Source of the DNA: Desulforapulum autotrophicum HRM2
GTDB taxonomy: Bacteria > Desulfobacterota > Desulfobacteria > Desulfobacterales > Desulfobacteraceae
NCBI RefSeq assembly: GCF_000020365.1
Contig: NC_012108.1
Coordinates: 2,232,001-2,296,000, forward strand
DNA: 64,000 nucleotides
Reading direction: 5' to 3'
In this document: piece after piece, positions 34,842 to 43,984 of the stretch
How positions within the stretch are numbered: the first letter of the stretch is position 1
Layout: the number at the start of each line of letters is the position of its first letter
Program-made: the position numbers and the translations under genes
Notes under the pieces: generated by a model
The model's database searches: none
Told to the model about the DNA's origin: nothing
Seen by the model: the letters and a program-made list of their open reading frames with translations, nothing else

Positions 34842-36881
34842 ATGGATATTGGTTCAATGAGTGAGGTGCTTCGCTCCTTTGGTATTAGATCAAAGGAGGA
34901 GTATTTTGCCCAGGCATTTTCGAGGAATATCGGTCTTTTTACGGATCAGGAACAAAAAATGCTGGCCCAGGCGAAAGTTGCCATACCCGGTATGGGCGGT
35001 GTGGGGGGGGGGCATCTCATAACCATGGTAAGAACCGGCATTGGCAGATTCGCTATTGCAGACTTTGACCGGTTTGAGCCGGTGAACGTGAACCGTCAGT
35101 TTGGTGCCCGGGTGCCTGAATTCGGCAGACCCAAACTTGAGGTGATGAAAAAACAGGCTCTTTCCATCAATCCCTTTCTTGAGATGGATCTCTTTCCCGA
35201 GGGTATCAATGAAACCAATTTGGATCGTTTCCTGGATGGGGTTGATGTGGTTCTTGATGGACTGGATTTTTTTGAGTTTGAAGTTCGACGAATGCTCTTT
35301 AAAAAGGCTGCGGAAAAGGGTATCTTTGTAATCACGGCGGGCCCAATGGGATATAGCTCTGCCATGCTGGTTTTTGATCCCGGGGGCATGGGATTTGATG
35401 AATATTTCAATATTACCAAGGGTATGCAGGACAAGGAAAAGTATCTTTCTTTTGCCCTGGGACTCGCCCCCCGGCCCACCCATGTGAAATATATGGATTT
35501 CAAGAAGGTGGACCTTGATTTAAAGGCAGGACCTTCATTGAATCTTGCCTGTCAGATCTGTTCGGGCATGGCCGGCACAGAGGCCGTCAAGATTATTTTA
35601 AAAAAGGGAAAGGTCAGGACTGTTCCTTCTTATGTCCAATATGATCCATTTCTTCAGAAGCTTAAAAGGGGAACCCTTGTTAGGGGAAACAAAAATCCTG
35701 TTCAGAAAGTTAAGCTTAAAGTGGTTAACTACCTGCTGGAACGAAATAAAATTAAATTTTATACCCCGGAACCTGAACGTCCTGAATATGAAAGTCAAGC
35801 AACGATTGTCCCTCAACCGGTTATTGATTATATTCTCAGGGCCGGTATCCAGGCCCCTTCAGGAGACAATGCCCAGCCTTGGCGCTTTGCATCCAATGAA
35901 AATCAGATATTTCTCTATCTTAACAGGGATAAAGATCGGTCTTTTTTTAATGTCAGGCAAATTGCCTCTATTATTTCCTGTGGGTGCGTACTTGAAAATA
36001 TGAGAATTGCAGCATCAGCCTTTGGACTTCAGGCTGAAATAAAATATTTGCCTGATTCTTCCAATAGTGATCTGATGGCTGCGGTGTCTCTCACCCAGGA
36101 AGAATGCCCAAAGGACAAGTTGGCTGATGAAATCTGGAAAAGACATACCAATAGAAAGCCATACAACAGAAAATTTGTCCCAGATTCAGTACTTGAGTCG
36201 TTACACAAAACCATCGATTCGATTCCCGGGGCAAAACTTCACTTTATTACCAAACCCGATGATCTGAAGAAACTTGCAAAAATAATTTACCAGGTAGACC
36301 AAATAAGAACTGAGCACCGTCCTTTGCATGAACATCTCATGGAGATGATCCGGTTTACTGATCACGACGCTTTGGCAAAAAAAGACGGATTTCCATTAAA
36401 AAATCTTGAGGCGGGCGTAGCTGGGGAATTATTTCTTAAAGCCACAAGACTCTGGGCTGTCATGAACATTGTGAACAAGACAGGTTTGGGCAGAATGGTG
36501 GCAGTCCAGTCTTATAAAGGGATACTTGATTCATCCGGCGTCGCACTTTTTACCGTTGACGGTCAGGAGGACAAAGATTTCTTGAAAGGCGGTCAGGCCC
36601 TGGAACGGACCTGGCTTACCTTGACTTCCCAGGGACTCGATATGCAGCCCATGACTGCTGTTACCCTGTTTTATCTTCGCTGGATATTAAATGGAAAGGA
36701 TGAGTTTCAAAGAAAGCATCAAAAGGTTCTTGAAGGGATTGAAAAAAAATATTCTTCACTTTTTGCAGGTTTTGATTTTAAAAAGGAGAGCCAGGTGATG
36801 CTGTTCAGGTTTGGTTATGGTGAGCCGATTAAATGTAGAACGCTGCGAATGGAAACCCCAGCCATGATTGTAAAAAAATAG
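34842..36881 (+). CDS. E1-like (ThiF/MoeB) adenylyltransferase fused to a nitroreductase domain
   Basis: ATG 34842 (GGGAG upstream) gives 679 residues; a TTG 33 bp earlier is less likely. Residues 1-290 are an E1/ThiF domain: PGMGGVGGGHL (ATP loop, ~50-60), ADFDRFEPVNVNRQF (D, N, R and Q of the adenylation site) and GRPKLEVM (lysine). A single CxxC remains where two form the zinc site in MoeB. Residues ~330-670 are a flavin nitroreductase-like domain (APSGDNAQPWRF). E1 domains adenylate a C-terminal carboxylate of a peptide or small molecule; a flavin domain could oxidise the product. The genes on both sides suggest action on an N-acyl amino acid, which is inference. Confidence 0.88.
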   Translation: MDIGSMSEVLRSFGIRSKEEYFAQAFSRNIGLFTDQEQKMLAQAKVAIPGMGGVGGGHLITMVRTGIGRFAIADFDRFEPVNVNRQFGARVPEFGRPKLEVMKKQALSINPFLEMDLFPEGINETNLDRFLDGVDVVLDGLDFFEFEVRRMLFKKAAEKGIFVITAGPMGYSSAMLVFDPGGMGFDEYFNITKGMQDKEKYLSFALGLAPRPTHVKYMDFKKVDLDLKAGPSLNLACQICSGMAGTEAVKIILKKGKVRTVPSYVQYDPFLQKLKRGTLVRGNKNPVQKVKLKVVNYLLERNKIKFYTPEPERPEYESQATIVPQPVIDYILRAGIQAPSGDNAQPWRFASNENQIFLYLNRDKDRSFFNVRQIASIISCGCVLENMRIAASAFGLQAEIKYLPDSSNSDLMAAVSLTQEECPKDKLADEIWKRHTNRKPYNRKFVPDSVLESLHKTIDSIPGAKLHFITKPDDLKKLAKIIYQVDQIRTEHRPLHEHLMEMIRFTDHDALAKKDGFPLKNLEAGVAGELFLKATRLWAVMNIVNKTGLGRMVAVQSYKGILDSSGVALFTVDGQEDKDFLKGGQALERTWLTLTSQGLDMQPMTAVTLFYLRWILNGKDEFQRKHQKVLEGIEKKYSSLFAGFDFKKESQVMLFRFGYGEPIKCRTLRMETPAMIVKK

Positions 36882-36910
36882 ATGATAATATAGATAATGG
36901 TGGCAAAATT

Positions 36911-37675
36911 ATGAAAACGGTTGTTCAAACCGAACAAGTTTCAAAAACTTTTTTGCTGGGCAAAACTAAAGTCCAGGCATTAAGTGAGATAACCATAGAT
37001 GTGTTTGAGGGTGAGTTCCTCGCCATAGCCGGACCCTCTGGAAGTGGAAAAACAACGCTGCTCAATCTGATCGGCTGTATTGATCAACCAACAGAAGGGC
37101 TCATCAAAATAGACGGAGAGGTTGTGACTGGCCTGTCATCCAACCGGCTTGCAGATATCAGAATGGCAAAATTATCCTTTATCTTTCAGACCTTTAATCT
37201 AATCCCTGTTTTGTCTGCCTATGAAAATGTAGAGTACCCTTTGTTGAAAACGATAAAAAATAAAAATGAACGTTTTGATCGTGTGAGTGCTTCCTTAAAA
37301 GACGTTGGTCTTGAAACATATATGAAACATCGACCGGATGAGCTGAGTGGGGGGCAGAGACAGAGAGTGGCCATAGCAAGGGCCCTGGTGACTGAACCCC
37401 GGATTATCCTTGCGGATGAACCCACTGCCAACCTGGATCAGAAGACAGGTGAAGATGTTTTGAATATTATGAAAAGCATCAATGAAGATCATAAGACCCT
37501 GTTTATATTTTCTACCCATGACCCTAAAGTCATGCAGATGGCATCTCGTATTATCCGAATCACAGATGGCCGGATCGTTGATTACAATTGTTTTGACCGC
37601 CGCACGAATCAAAAAAAAACTTTTTCTTCTGAGAATCTCAGAAGAGAGAAAGGCAGAAGGGACTTTGACAGGTAA
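36911..37675 (+). CDS. LolD/MacB-type ABC transporter ATPase
   Basis: A 254-residue ATPase with all standard motifs: Walker [10 protein letters not shown] (~41-49), Q-loop FQTFNLIPV, signature LSGGQRQR (~145), Walker [12 protein letters not shown] (~168) and switch histidine FSTHD. The QTFNLIP segment and the size place it in the LolD/MacB/FtsE group, which pairs with FtsX-like permeases. A ~30-residue basic tail follows the usual end. It is 29 bp behind the E1-nitroreductase gene and 5 bp before the permease gene, so the three are one transcript. Confidence 0.93.
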   Translation: MKTVVQTEQVSKTFLLGKTKVQALSEITIDVFEGEFLAIAGPSGSGKTTLLNLIGCIDQPTEGLIKIDGEVVTGLSSNRLADIRMAKLSFIFQTFNLIPVLSAYENVEYPLLKTIKNKNERFDRVSASLKDVGLETYMKHRPDELSGGQRQRVAIARALVTEPRIILADEPTANLDQKTGEDVLNIMKSINEDHKTLFIFSTHDPKVMQMASRIIRITDGRIVDYNCFDRRTNQKKTFSSENLRREKGRRDFDR

Positions 37676-37680
37676 ATAAA

Positions 37681-38937
37681 ATGAAACTACCCATCAGTAT
37701 AAAACTCGCCATAAGAAACGTTTTTAGAAATAGAATCAGAACCATCATTACCCTTGCAGCCATTGCATTTGGTTCTGTCTCAATTATCATTGCTGGCGGT
37801 TTCTTTGAAGACACGTTTATGCTGATGAGGGAGGCTGCTATTCACAGTCACTTAGGACATATTCAAATTTATCGCAAAGGGTATAATGATCACGGTTCAT
37901 CCGCACCATTTGACTATTTAATTGAAGAGGCTGATGTCGTAATGAACAAGATCGCATCCTTGGATAATGTCGAACTCGTTACACCAAGAATTATGTTCTC
38001 AGGGATGATCAGCACTGGAGAAAATACTGTTTCTGCTTATTGCCAAGGTGTTAATCCTCAAGGTGAAACGACACTTAATAAAATAGAAAATATAAAACGT
38101 GAAGCTTCTGGACTTAATATCCAGGAAGGATCAAACCTGACACCCGGTGACAAATTTGATGTGATTTTAGGCAGAGGTTTGGCCAAAAATCTTGGTGTAA
38201 AACCGGGGGATTCTATTGTATTACTAACAAACACAGTTGGGGGATCAATCAATGCGTTTGATCTGATTGTCAAAGGTATCTTTTTTACTGCCTCAAAAGA
38301 ATTTGATGACCGCGCTTTAAGACTTTCTATTGATACTGCTCAAAAGCTTATCAGAACAGAGGGGATTCAAACTTTGGTTGTAATGCTTGATAAGACGGAA
38401 AATACTGAGCAGGCTAAAGAAGAAATTTTAAAAACCATCCAGTCGATGGATGCAGAACTCGAAATAAGGACGTGGAATCAACTGGCAGATTTTTACAACA
38501 AAACTGTTGAATTGTATGGCAGACAATTTTTTATACTAAAACTGATTATTACTATTATTGTTATTTTAAGTATTTTTAATACCATTAATATGGCAATTTG
38601 GGAAAGAACTAGGGAAATTGGTACAATAATGTCAATGGGGTACAAAAAAATTGATATCATGAAACTCTTTTTAGCAGAGGGTTTAATTCTTGGCGTTCTG
38701 GGAGGAATCTCGGGTATCGTGCTCGGGATAATTACGGCATGGATTATTTCCTTTTTTGGAATCCCGATGCCCCCACCACCCGGAGCAACAGTCGGGTGGA
38801 CAGCCTTCATTAAAGTTGTACCTGACCTATTGGTTTCATCAATGATAATATCGGTCGTTGCATCGCTGTTCTCATCTTTTTATCCTGCATTTAAAGCCTC
38901 AAATCTTGTTATTACGGATGCACTAAGACATTATTAG
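37681..38937 (+). CDS. FtsX/MacB-type ABC permease (LolC/LolE-like)
   Basis: A 418-residue permease with the LolC/E and MacB plan: one membrane helix at ~20-42, a large periplasmic domain (~45-280), then three helices (about 285-310, 335-360, 380-405). The characteristic segments are RNVFRNRIRTIITLAAIAFG and IWERTREIGTIMSMGY. Such transporters lift lipoproteins or amphipathic compounds out of the inner membrane without carrying them through a channel. With the next two genes it forms a probable envelope-spanning path for a lipid-like product. Confidence 0.92.
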   Translation: MKLPISIKLAIRNVFRNRIRTIITLAAIAFGSVSIIIAGGFFEDTFMLMREAAIHSHLGHIQIYRKGYNDHGSSAPFDYLIEEADVVMNKIASLDNVELVTPRIMFSGMISTGENTVSAYCQGVNPQGETTLNKIENIKREASGLNIQEGSNLTPGDKFDVILGRGLAKNLGVKPGDSIVLLTNTVGGSINAFDLIVKGIFFTASKEFDDRALRLSIDTAQKLIRTEGIQTLVVMLDKTENTEQAKEEILKTIQSMDAELEIRTWNQLADFYNKTVELYGRQFFILKLIITIIVILSIFNTINMAIWERTREIGTIMSMGYKKIDIMKLFLAEGLILGVLGGISGIVLGIITAWIISFFGIPMPPPPGATVGWTAFIKVVPDLLVSSMIISVVASLFSSFYPAFKASNLVITDALRHY

Positions 38938-38956
38938 ATTATTAGGGAGTATTTTT

Positions 38957-39712
38957 ATGGAAAAATTTTATTGGATTTTTTTTAGTTTTTTTGCCTTTAG
39001 TCTTTTCTTTTACGCCGGCCCTGTTTTATCTGAAAATATAACACCTCAACAAATACTGCAATACGCCGATGAAATAAGAAGTCCGCAAGCGGATTACAGT
39101 GTGATGGCAAAAATAACAAGTCAAAAACCAAACAAAAAGGATAAAATTGCAATTTACGAAATACTCATGAAAGGACAGGACAACACAATTATTAAAACAT
39201 TATCTCCTGAAGTTGATAAAGGCACGTCTCTTTTGATGTTGAGATATGATCTGTGGGTTTTTTTACAGACTATCTCAAAACCTCTTAGAATTTCTTTACA
39301 GCAGCGCCTTTTTGGCGAGGCAGCCAATGGTGATGTCGCACGAGCAAACTTTTCTGGAGATTATGATCCTGAATTAATAGATATTGTGACAATCAAAGGA
39401 AAAACTTTTTATCTTTTGGAACTGACAGCAAAAAATGAAAAGGTGACTTATCATAAAGTAAAACTCTGGGTGATGAAAGATACTTATTATCCTTTAAAAG
39501 GTGAGTTTTATGCCTTTTCAGGGAAACTGTTGAAAATATGTTACTACACAAATTACAAATTAATTCTTGATAAAATGCGACCTACTCGATTAGTTCTTGA
39601 TAATCCACTTGTCAAGGGGCAAAGAACCGTTATTGATTATGACAACATGATCCTGGATACCTTTTCCGATAAGATATTTACAAAGAATTATATGAAAAAA
39701 TTGAAGTATTAA
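38957..39712 (+). CDS. LolA-like outer-membrane lipoprotein-sorting protein
   Basis: A 251-residue periplasmic protein. Residues 1-26 are a signal peptide (FFAFSLFFYAGPVLS). The mature part follows the LolA-like plan (PF17131): ILQYADEIRSPQADYSVMA, then VDKGTSLLMLRYDLWVFL and VKLWVMKDTYYPLKGEFY, a half-barrel that shelters an acyl chain. It is 19 bp after the permease. LolA-like proteins of this group usually accompany RND/MMPL or ABC exporters and a DUF1302 barrel, as here, and carry lipids other than ordinary lipoproteins. Confidence 0.85.
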   Translation: MEKFYWIFFSFFAFSLFFYAGPVLSENITPQQILQYADEIRSPQADYSVMAKITSQKPNKKDKIAIYEILMKGQDNTIIKTLSPEVDKGTSLLMLRYDLWVFLQTISKPLRISLQQRLFGEAANGDVARANFSGDYDPELIDIVTIKGKTFYLLELTAKNEKVTYHKVKLWVMKDTYYPLKGEFYAFSGKLLKICYYTNYKLILDKMRPTRLVLDNPLVKGQRTVIDYDNMILDTFSDKIFTKNYMKKLKY

Positions 39713-39733
39713 CCAACGGGTTTCAATTTATAC

Positions 39734-41548
39734 ATGTTTGCCAAAACAGCCAAAAAATATACCGGTTATGCAATTCTTTTAATCGCCTTGATATTGACAT
39801 GTAATGTAAATTTTTGTTTGGCCCTTCCTTTAACCAAACTTCTTAGTGTAAAATATCGTCAAACGTTCAGAGTCGAATCCATAGAATTGTGGTTGAGCAA
39901 CGCCTCAGATTATGTGACTTGTAATTTTCAAAATCCTGATCGATTTGTCATCGATGTTAAAAACTGCTATTTCCCTAAGATTCATGATGTCATTGAAGCA
40001 AACTCAAAATATATATCAAAAATTAGAATTTCACAGTTCATGCACGATAGGGTTAGGATCGTAGTTGATCAAAAGATCGTCACCCATATCCATGTTGATA
40101 AAAAAGCATTAATTAAGGGTATGGTTCTCATTTTGTCAATTCAATTGCCAGAGTCTGGAGTAATTTTTGGGAAACAGGGAGGTGCTTTTGAAAATGATTC
40201 TGATGAGAATCTGGATGCATTATTTAATGTATCGGAAGAGGGGGCCAATGCCATACCCGATATCATACCCAATGAAGAGACAATAGGTGAACAGCCATCT
40301 TTCATTGGTGAACCTTCTAAATTATCAATAGATGGTGATCTTAGAAATGAGACAGCATACCGAATCTGTAAGCCACATCGATTCTCAAAGATTAAAAACA
40401 TACTCAACCTAAAAGCATCCGGGGCCTTATCGGGTAATTTATCCTATACCATGGGTTCCAGGTTTTCTTATGATGCGGTTTTTGATTTAAATGATAATTA
40501 TAATAACACGGTTGAAAACGATCAAAGGACCAATGTTGACATAAGAGATGCTTACCTTGACTTTGGTTTTGGAAATTTTGATTTCCGGCTTGGTAATCAG
40601 CAGATTGTCTGGGGCCAGGCAGTTGGATTGTTTTTTGCCGATGTTGTAAATCCCAAAGATTTGAGAGAATATATTTTGCCTGATTTAGATCAGGTAAGAA
40701 TTCCTGTGTTTGCTGCAAATATGGAGTACTATTATAGTAGTGGTTACTTTCAAATGATATTTATTCCTTTTCCTGAATTTAACGAGTTTGGAAAATCAGG
40801 ATCTGAATTTGATTTTTCCAAACCGCTTTACAGCCAGAATGCCGATATTGTTATCAACGACCTGTCAGAGCCAGCGAACAGTCTTGACAACAGTGAGTTG
40901 GGGTTTAGAGCCTCCATCCTAACCGATGGTTGGGACATGTCCCTATTTTATTTATATGATATGTATAACTTTCCTGTGAATTACAGGGCGATTTCATTAA
41001 ATGCATTAGGTTTGCAACATCCAGTCACCATAACATATTCACCCAAATATGAAAGAGTTCACAGGATTGGTTCCACTTTTTCTAAAGCGGTGTGGGATGC
41101 CATTCTTAAAGGAGAGTTTATTTACAGTAACAAAATGTTTTTTCAATCGTCTGTTGCTTCAGACCTGGATGGGATTGAAACGAGTGATTCACTTGACTGG
41201 CTCCTTGGTGTTGATTACACCTTTTTTAACGCTTTGGAGACAAACTTCCAGTTGATGCAAAGTATCATCCTTGATTATCAAAACAGTATGATACAAAAAG
41301 AAATTACAACATCTTTTTCTATCTGGCTGAAAACAGGGTTTTTTGAAAATCTGATCGAACCTGAACTTTTTTTTGTCTCAAGCCTTGATAAAAAAAATTA
41401 TCTTTTCCGCCCCAAGATTACCTATAATCATAATAATAGACTTAAATTAGTTCTTGGTGCAGATATCTTTTACGGAGAAACAGATGGAAGTTTTGGTGTT
41501 TTTAATGAAAATGACAGAGTCTATATAGAAGCGTTGTATAATTTTTAA
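39734..41548 (+). CDS. Outer-membrane beta-barrel protein with N-terminal AMIN-like domain (DUF1302-type)
   Basis: A 604-residue exported protein. The signal peptide covers ~1-36. Residues ~40-140 look like an AMIN domain (NASDYVTCNFQNPDRFVIDV, then RIRISQFMHDRVRIVVD-like strands), which binds peptidoglycan or polysaccharide. After an acidic linker, residues ~230-604 form a barrel of the DUF1302 kind: DIRDAYLDFGFGNFDFRLGN, QQIVWGQAVGLFFADVVNPKDLR, and amphipathic strands up to a terminal Y-N-F, where phenylalanine is the usual BAM signal. It would be the outer-membrane end of the export path formed with the three genes upstream. Confidence 0.82.
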   Translation: MFAKTAKKYTGYAILLIALILTCNVNFCLALPLTKLLSVKYRQTFRVESIELWLSNASDYVTCNFQNPDRFVIDVKNCYFPKIHDVIEANSKYISKIRISQFMHDRVRIVVDQKIVTHIHVDKKALIKGMVLILSIQLPESGVIFGKQGGAFENDSDENLDALFNVSEEGANAIPDIIPNEETIGEQPSFIGEPSKLSIDGDLRNETAYRICKPHRFSKIKNILNLKASGALSGNLSYTMGSRFSYDAVFDLNDNYNNTVENDQRTNVDIRDAYLDFGFGNFDFRLGNQQIVWGQAVGLFFADVVNPKDLREYILPDLDQVRIPVFAANMEYYYSSGYFQMIFIPFPEFNEFGKSGSEFDFSKPLYSQNADIVINDLSEPANSLDNSELGFRASILTDGWDMSLFYLYDMYNFPVNYRAISLNALGLQHPVTITYSPKYERVHRIGSTFSKAVWDAILKGEFIYSNKMFFQSSVASDLDGIETSDSLDWLLGVDYTFFNALETNFQLMQSIILDYQNSMIQKEITTSFSIWLKTGFFENLIEPELFFVSSLDKKNYLFRPKITYNHNNRLKLVLGADIFYGETDGSFGVFNENDRVYIEALYNF

Positions 41549-41584
41549 ATGCACTTTCCAATAGATTATGTAAAAAAGCAAATG

Positions 41585-42847
41585 CTATAATTGTTTTTCA
41601 ATAAAATTAGATATTATTTGTGAGCCTGTAAATGCACCATTGATTTGTCCCAATTGTTTGTTAATTTTTGATAATGCTATTTCCATATCAGAGTTACCTG
41701 ATGTTATTATTCTGATTTCATTTTCCAGATGGACCGGATTTGCTAACATATCATTCATGCTTATTTTTTTTCCTACATGTAGATTTTCGACCATTCTCAT
41801 ATTGAAATCCTGGTCAGGGATGGTGGGGATACCGATGATTGGTTTGCCAAAGGTGAGCGCCTGATATATTGTCCCATTACCACCATGGCAAACAACAAGA
41901 TCCGCCTTTTCCATGATAGTGTCACCATCCATAAAGTCAGTCACATAAATTTTTCCTGGAATGGATTTTATTTTATCGGTCTGCTCGCCGGTAGTAATAA
42001 CACTTATCATATTTTCTGCAACCTTAAATGTGTCATAAATTTTTTCAAATAATCCTGATTCACCAGTCGTTCCCATTGTTATATAGGATAGCTTTTTTTC
42101 TCCTTTATCAATTGGCCACCAGTCAGGAAGAATTTTTGATTTTGGGGCTTTCCATGTAACAGGTCCTATATAGTGATAATTGGAAGGCAGATTTTTTGTA
42201 GGAAAAAATTCCGGAATATCCGCCATCAGTGTTAAATTAACACCGCAAAGACAATTTGTGGCAGTAACCTCACGTTTTAGTTGGTATTTTTTTGATAATC
42301 TTTTAAATATTCTCATCATATTATCAAAAAAGAATATTTCAAATTTGAGATTTAGCGGATTCAATAAATTGGAGAAAAAACTATTTATAGGGTGTTTGTC
42401 GTCAGTAAGGCCATTAAATAAAGGGAAATATGGGATTGCCCGATATGCAGTGGATGAAGCATTTACAATGGCAGCATGTTTTAAGCCTGCTATCTGGGTG
42501 GATATCATGGCGGAGAATCTGCCATCAGTTATGACAATATCTGGCTTTAATTTTTCAAAAAGCCTCAAATCGCTTTCAATCATCAGGTCTAATGTATCGT
42601 TATCAACAAAGTTGAGTTTCCTATTCCTGATATTATTAAAAAGGATGTTAGGATCTGGTTCATATGCTGAATGCACCTCAAAACCTTCATCTTTAATAAA
42701 ATGTATTTTACTGCTGTCGCCTCCAAATGAAATTTTGTAGCCCTGTGAAGAGAGTCGTTTTGAAATCTCAAGTGGTCTACTCAGATGTGAAAGAGTGTGA
42801 GTATACGGAAGTACTAATATTTTACAGTTTGAAAGCTTCATAGTCAT
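41585..42847 (-). CDS. GT1-family (UGT/MGT-like) glycosyltransferase
   Basis: A 420-residue GT-B enzyme of the MGT/UGT type. The N-terminal half has PYTHTLSHLSRPLEISKRLSSQ, the start used by antibiotic and sterol glycosyltransferases. The C-terminal half carries VVCHGGNGTIYQALTFGKPI (about 325-344), the donor-sugar histidine-glycine motif, and IPDQDFNMRMVENLHVG. Such enzymes glycosylate small or lipid-like molecules, so a lipid product made by the neighbouring acyltransferases is a reasonable but unproved acceptor. The gene reads toward the barrel gene (36-bp gap) and lies downstream of the PEP-CTERM gene, with a terminator between them. Confidence 0.85.
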   Translation of the reverse strand: MTMKLSNCKILVLPYTHTLSHLSRPLEISKRLSSQGYKISFGGDSSKIHFIKDEGFEVHSAYEPDPNILFNNIRNRKLNFVDNDTLDLMIESDLRLFEKLKPDIVITDGRFSAMISTQIAGLKHAAIVNASSTAYRAIPYFPLFNGLTDDKHPINSFFSNLLNPLNLKFEIFFFDNMMRIFKRLSKKYQLKREVTATNCLCGVNLTLMADIPEFFPTKNLPSNYHYIGPVTWKAPKSKILPDWWPIDKGEKKLSYITMGTTGESGLFEKIYDTFKVAENMISVITTGEQTDKIKSIPGKIYVTDFMDGDTIMEKADLVVCHGGNGTIYQALTFGKPIIGIPTIPDQDFNMRMVENLHVGKKISMNDMLANPVHLENEIRIITSGNSDMEIALSKINKQLGQINGAFTGSQIISNFIEKQL

Positions 42848-42873
42848 CTATATGATACTGTTATAATAAATAC

Positions 42874-42908
42874 AAAAAGGAGAGATGGAAACCTCATCTC
42901 TCCCTTTT
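42874..42908 (-). terminator. Intrinsic terminator of the PEP-CTERM gene
   Basis: On the minus strand GGGAGAGATGAGG pairs with CCATCTCTCC around the loop TTT, followed by TTTTTG. It stands 26 bp after the PEP-CTERM stop codon and before the glycosyltransferase, so the PEP-CTERM gene is probably its own transcription unit. Confidence 0.8.
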
Positions 42909-42933
42909 ATAACTATTTAATAACTATATCAAG

Positions 42934-43857
42934 CTATTTTCTTTTTTTTCTTCCAATGGCAGAAAGACCAAGAAGGCCTACACCAAAAAGAAGCATGGTC
43001 GTTGGTTCCGGGATTGCATTCAAATGAGCTGGGTCATTGCTTTCAAATACCCAAGGCGAGACAAGATCTATATCTGTACCATCTCCTATATAGTCATCAT
43101 TACCTTCCAGTTCACTATTAGCATAGAATTGAACAGGGATTCCAACTTCTGGATCGGTTAACAGTGGGAAGGTCATACCTGTAGCATAATAATCCATTAC
43201 AGACAAACCTAAATATGACTTCCCAATAAATTGATCAAGTCCTGTTCCCTGCGGTGTAATAAAAGTGTAAGCATAATCTGTAGATTCAACCATACCTAAT
43301 GTGATCCATTCATTACCATCAGTCGCAGTAAGAATATCTTCAGCAATTGTACCATTAGTATTGAAAGCAGTAGAATCATCAGAATAAAGTTTAAAAGCTT
43401 CTTGGCCATTCAAACCAGTTGTAAATGTATCATTATTAAGCGTAGTGAATGTGTCAGTTTGTGCTAAACCAAGTGTGATTTTGTTCCCTTGAATTCCAGT
43501 GAATGGACCATAATCAAAAGTTGCTGTTTCAATGTTTGTTATTTGCTGTGCAAAAATACCAGTAAGTTCATCTACGCCTGGATCAAAGGACCAATGTGAA
43601 GGCTCAGAACCGACTTTAATGTTTTGGACTTCTAAAATTCCCACAAATATATCACCTATCGTAAGTACTGGTATATCAGTTGGATTAGTATAATCTAATT
43701 CGTAATAGTTTCCTTGGCTATCAGCACGGTAAACGGTTTCGTAATTATTGTAATAGAGACGATTGTTTCCATACTCTAAGTATGGAAGTGCATTCGCAGC
43801 AGGTGCAATTATTGCGCATACAGCTAATATTAATAAAAAGTTTACTAATTTCTTCAT
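42934..43857 (-). CDS. PEP-CTERM sorting-domain protein
   Basis: A 307-residue surface protein. Residues 1-24 are a signal peptide (LILAVCAIIAPAANA). The mature part is acidic, low in cysteine, and has no known domain; it reads as a beta-rich secreted protein with many N, D and T residues. The C-terminus IPEPTTMLLFGVGLLGLSAI followed by GRKKRK is a textbook PEP-CTERM signal: PEP, a membrane helix and a basic end. An exosortase recognises and cuts it for delivery to the extracellular polysaccharide. No exosortase gene is in the window. GAGGTG precedes the ATG; a sigma-54 promoter lies 130 bp upstream. Confidence 0.92.
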   Translation of the reverse strand: MKKLVNFLLILAVCAIIAPAANALPYLEYGNNRLYYNNYETVYRADSQGNYYELDYTNPTDIPVLTIGDIFVGILEVQNIKVGSEPSHWSFDPGVDELTGIFAQQITNIETATFDYGPFTGIQGNKITLGLAQTDTFTTLNNDTFTTGLNGQEAFKLYSDDSTAFNTNGTIAEDILTATDGNEWITLGMVESTDYAYTFITPQGTGLDQFIGKSYLGLSVMDYYATGMTFPLLTDPEVGIPVQFYANSELEGNDDYIGDGTDIDLVSPWVFESNDPAHLNAIPEPTTMLLFGVGLLGLSAIGRKKRK

Positions 43858-43928
43858 TTAAAACACCTCACTAAATTAAAGTTAATTAAAGTTACTTTGA
43901 GAAAACCTTAAACTTGCTAATTTTACGA

Positions 43929-43938
43929 ATCACCTCCT
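43929..43938 (-). promoter_or_regulatory. Orphan strong Shine-Dalgarno sequence in the PEP-CTERM leader
   Basis: AGGAGGTGAT on the minus strand is fully complementary to the 16S anti-Shine-Dalgarno region but lies ~72 nt before the start codon, with no usable start after it. It overlaps ATG-TAG, a start directly followed by a stop (43942-43937). It may stabilise the mRNA, as the STAB-SD element of cry3A does, or act as a standby site. Confidence 0.5.
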
Positions 43939-43984
43939 ACATTTAAATAAGTTATATGTTTATTTTCTTCTATACGAGATGCAT

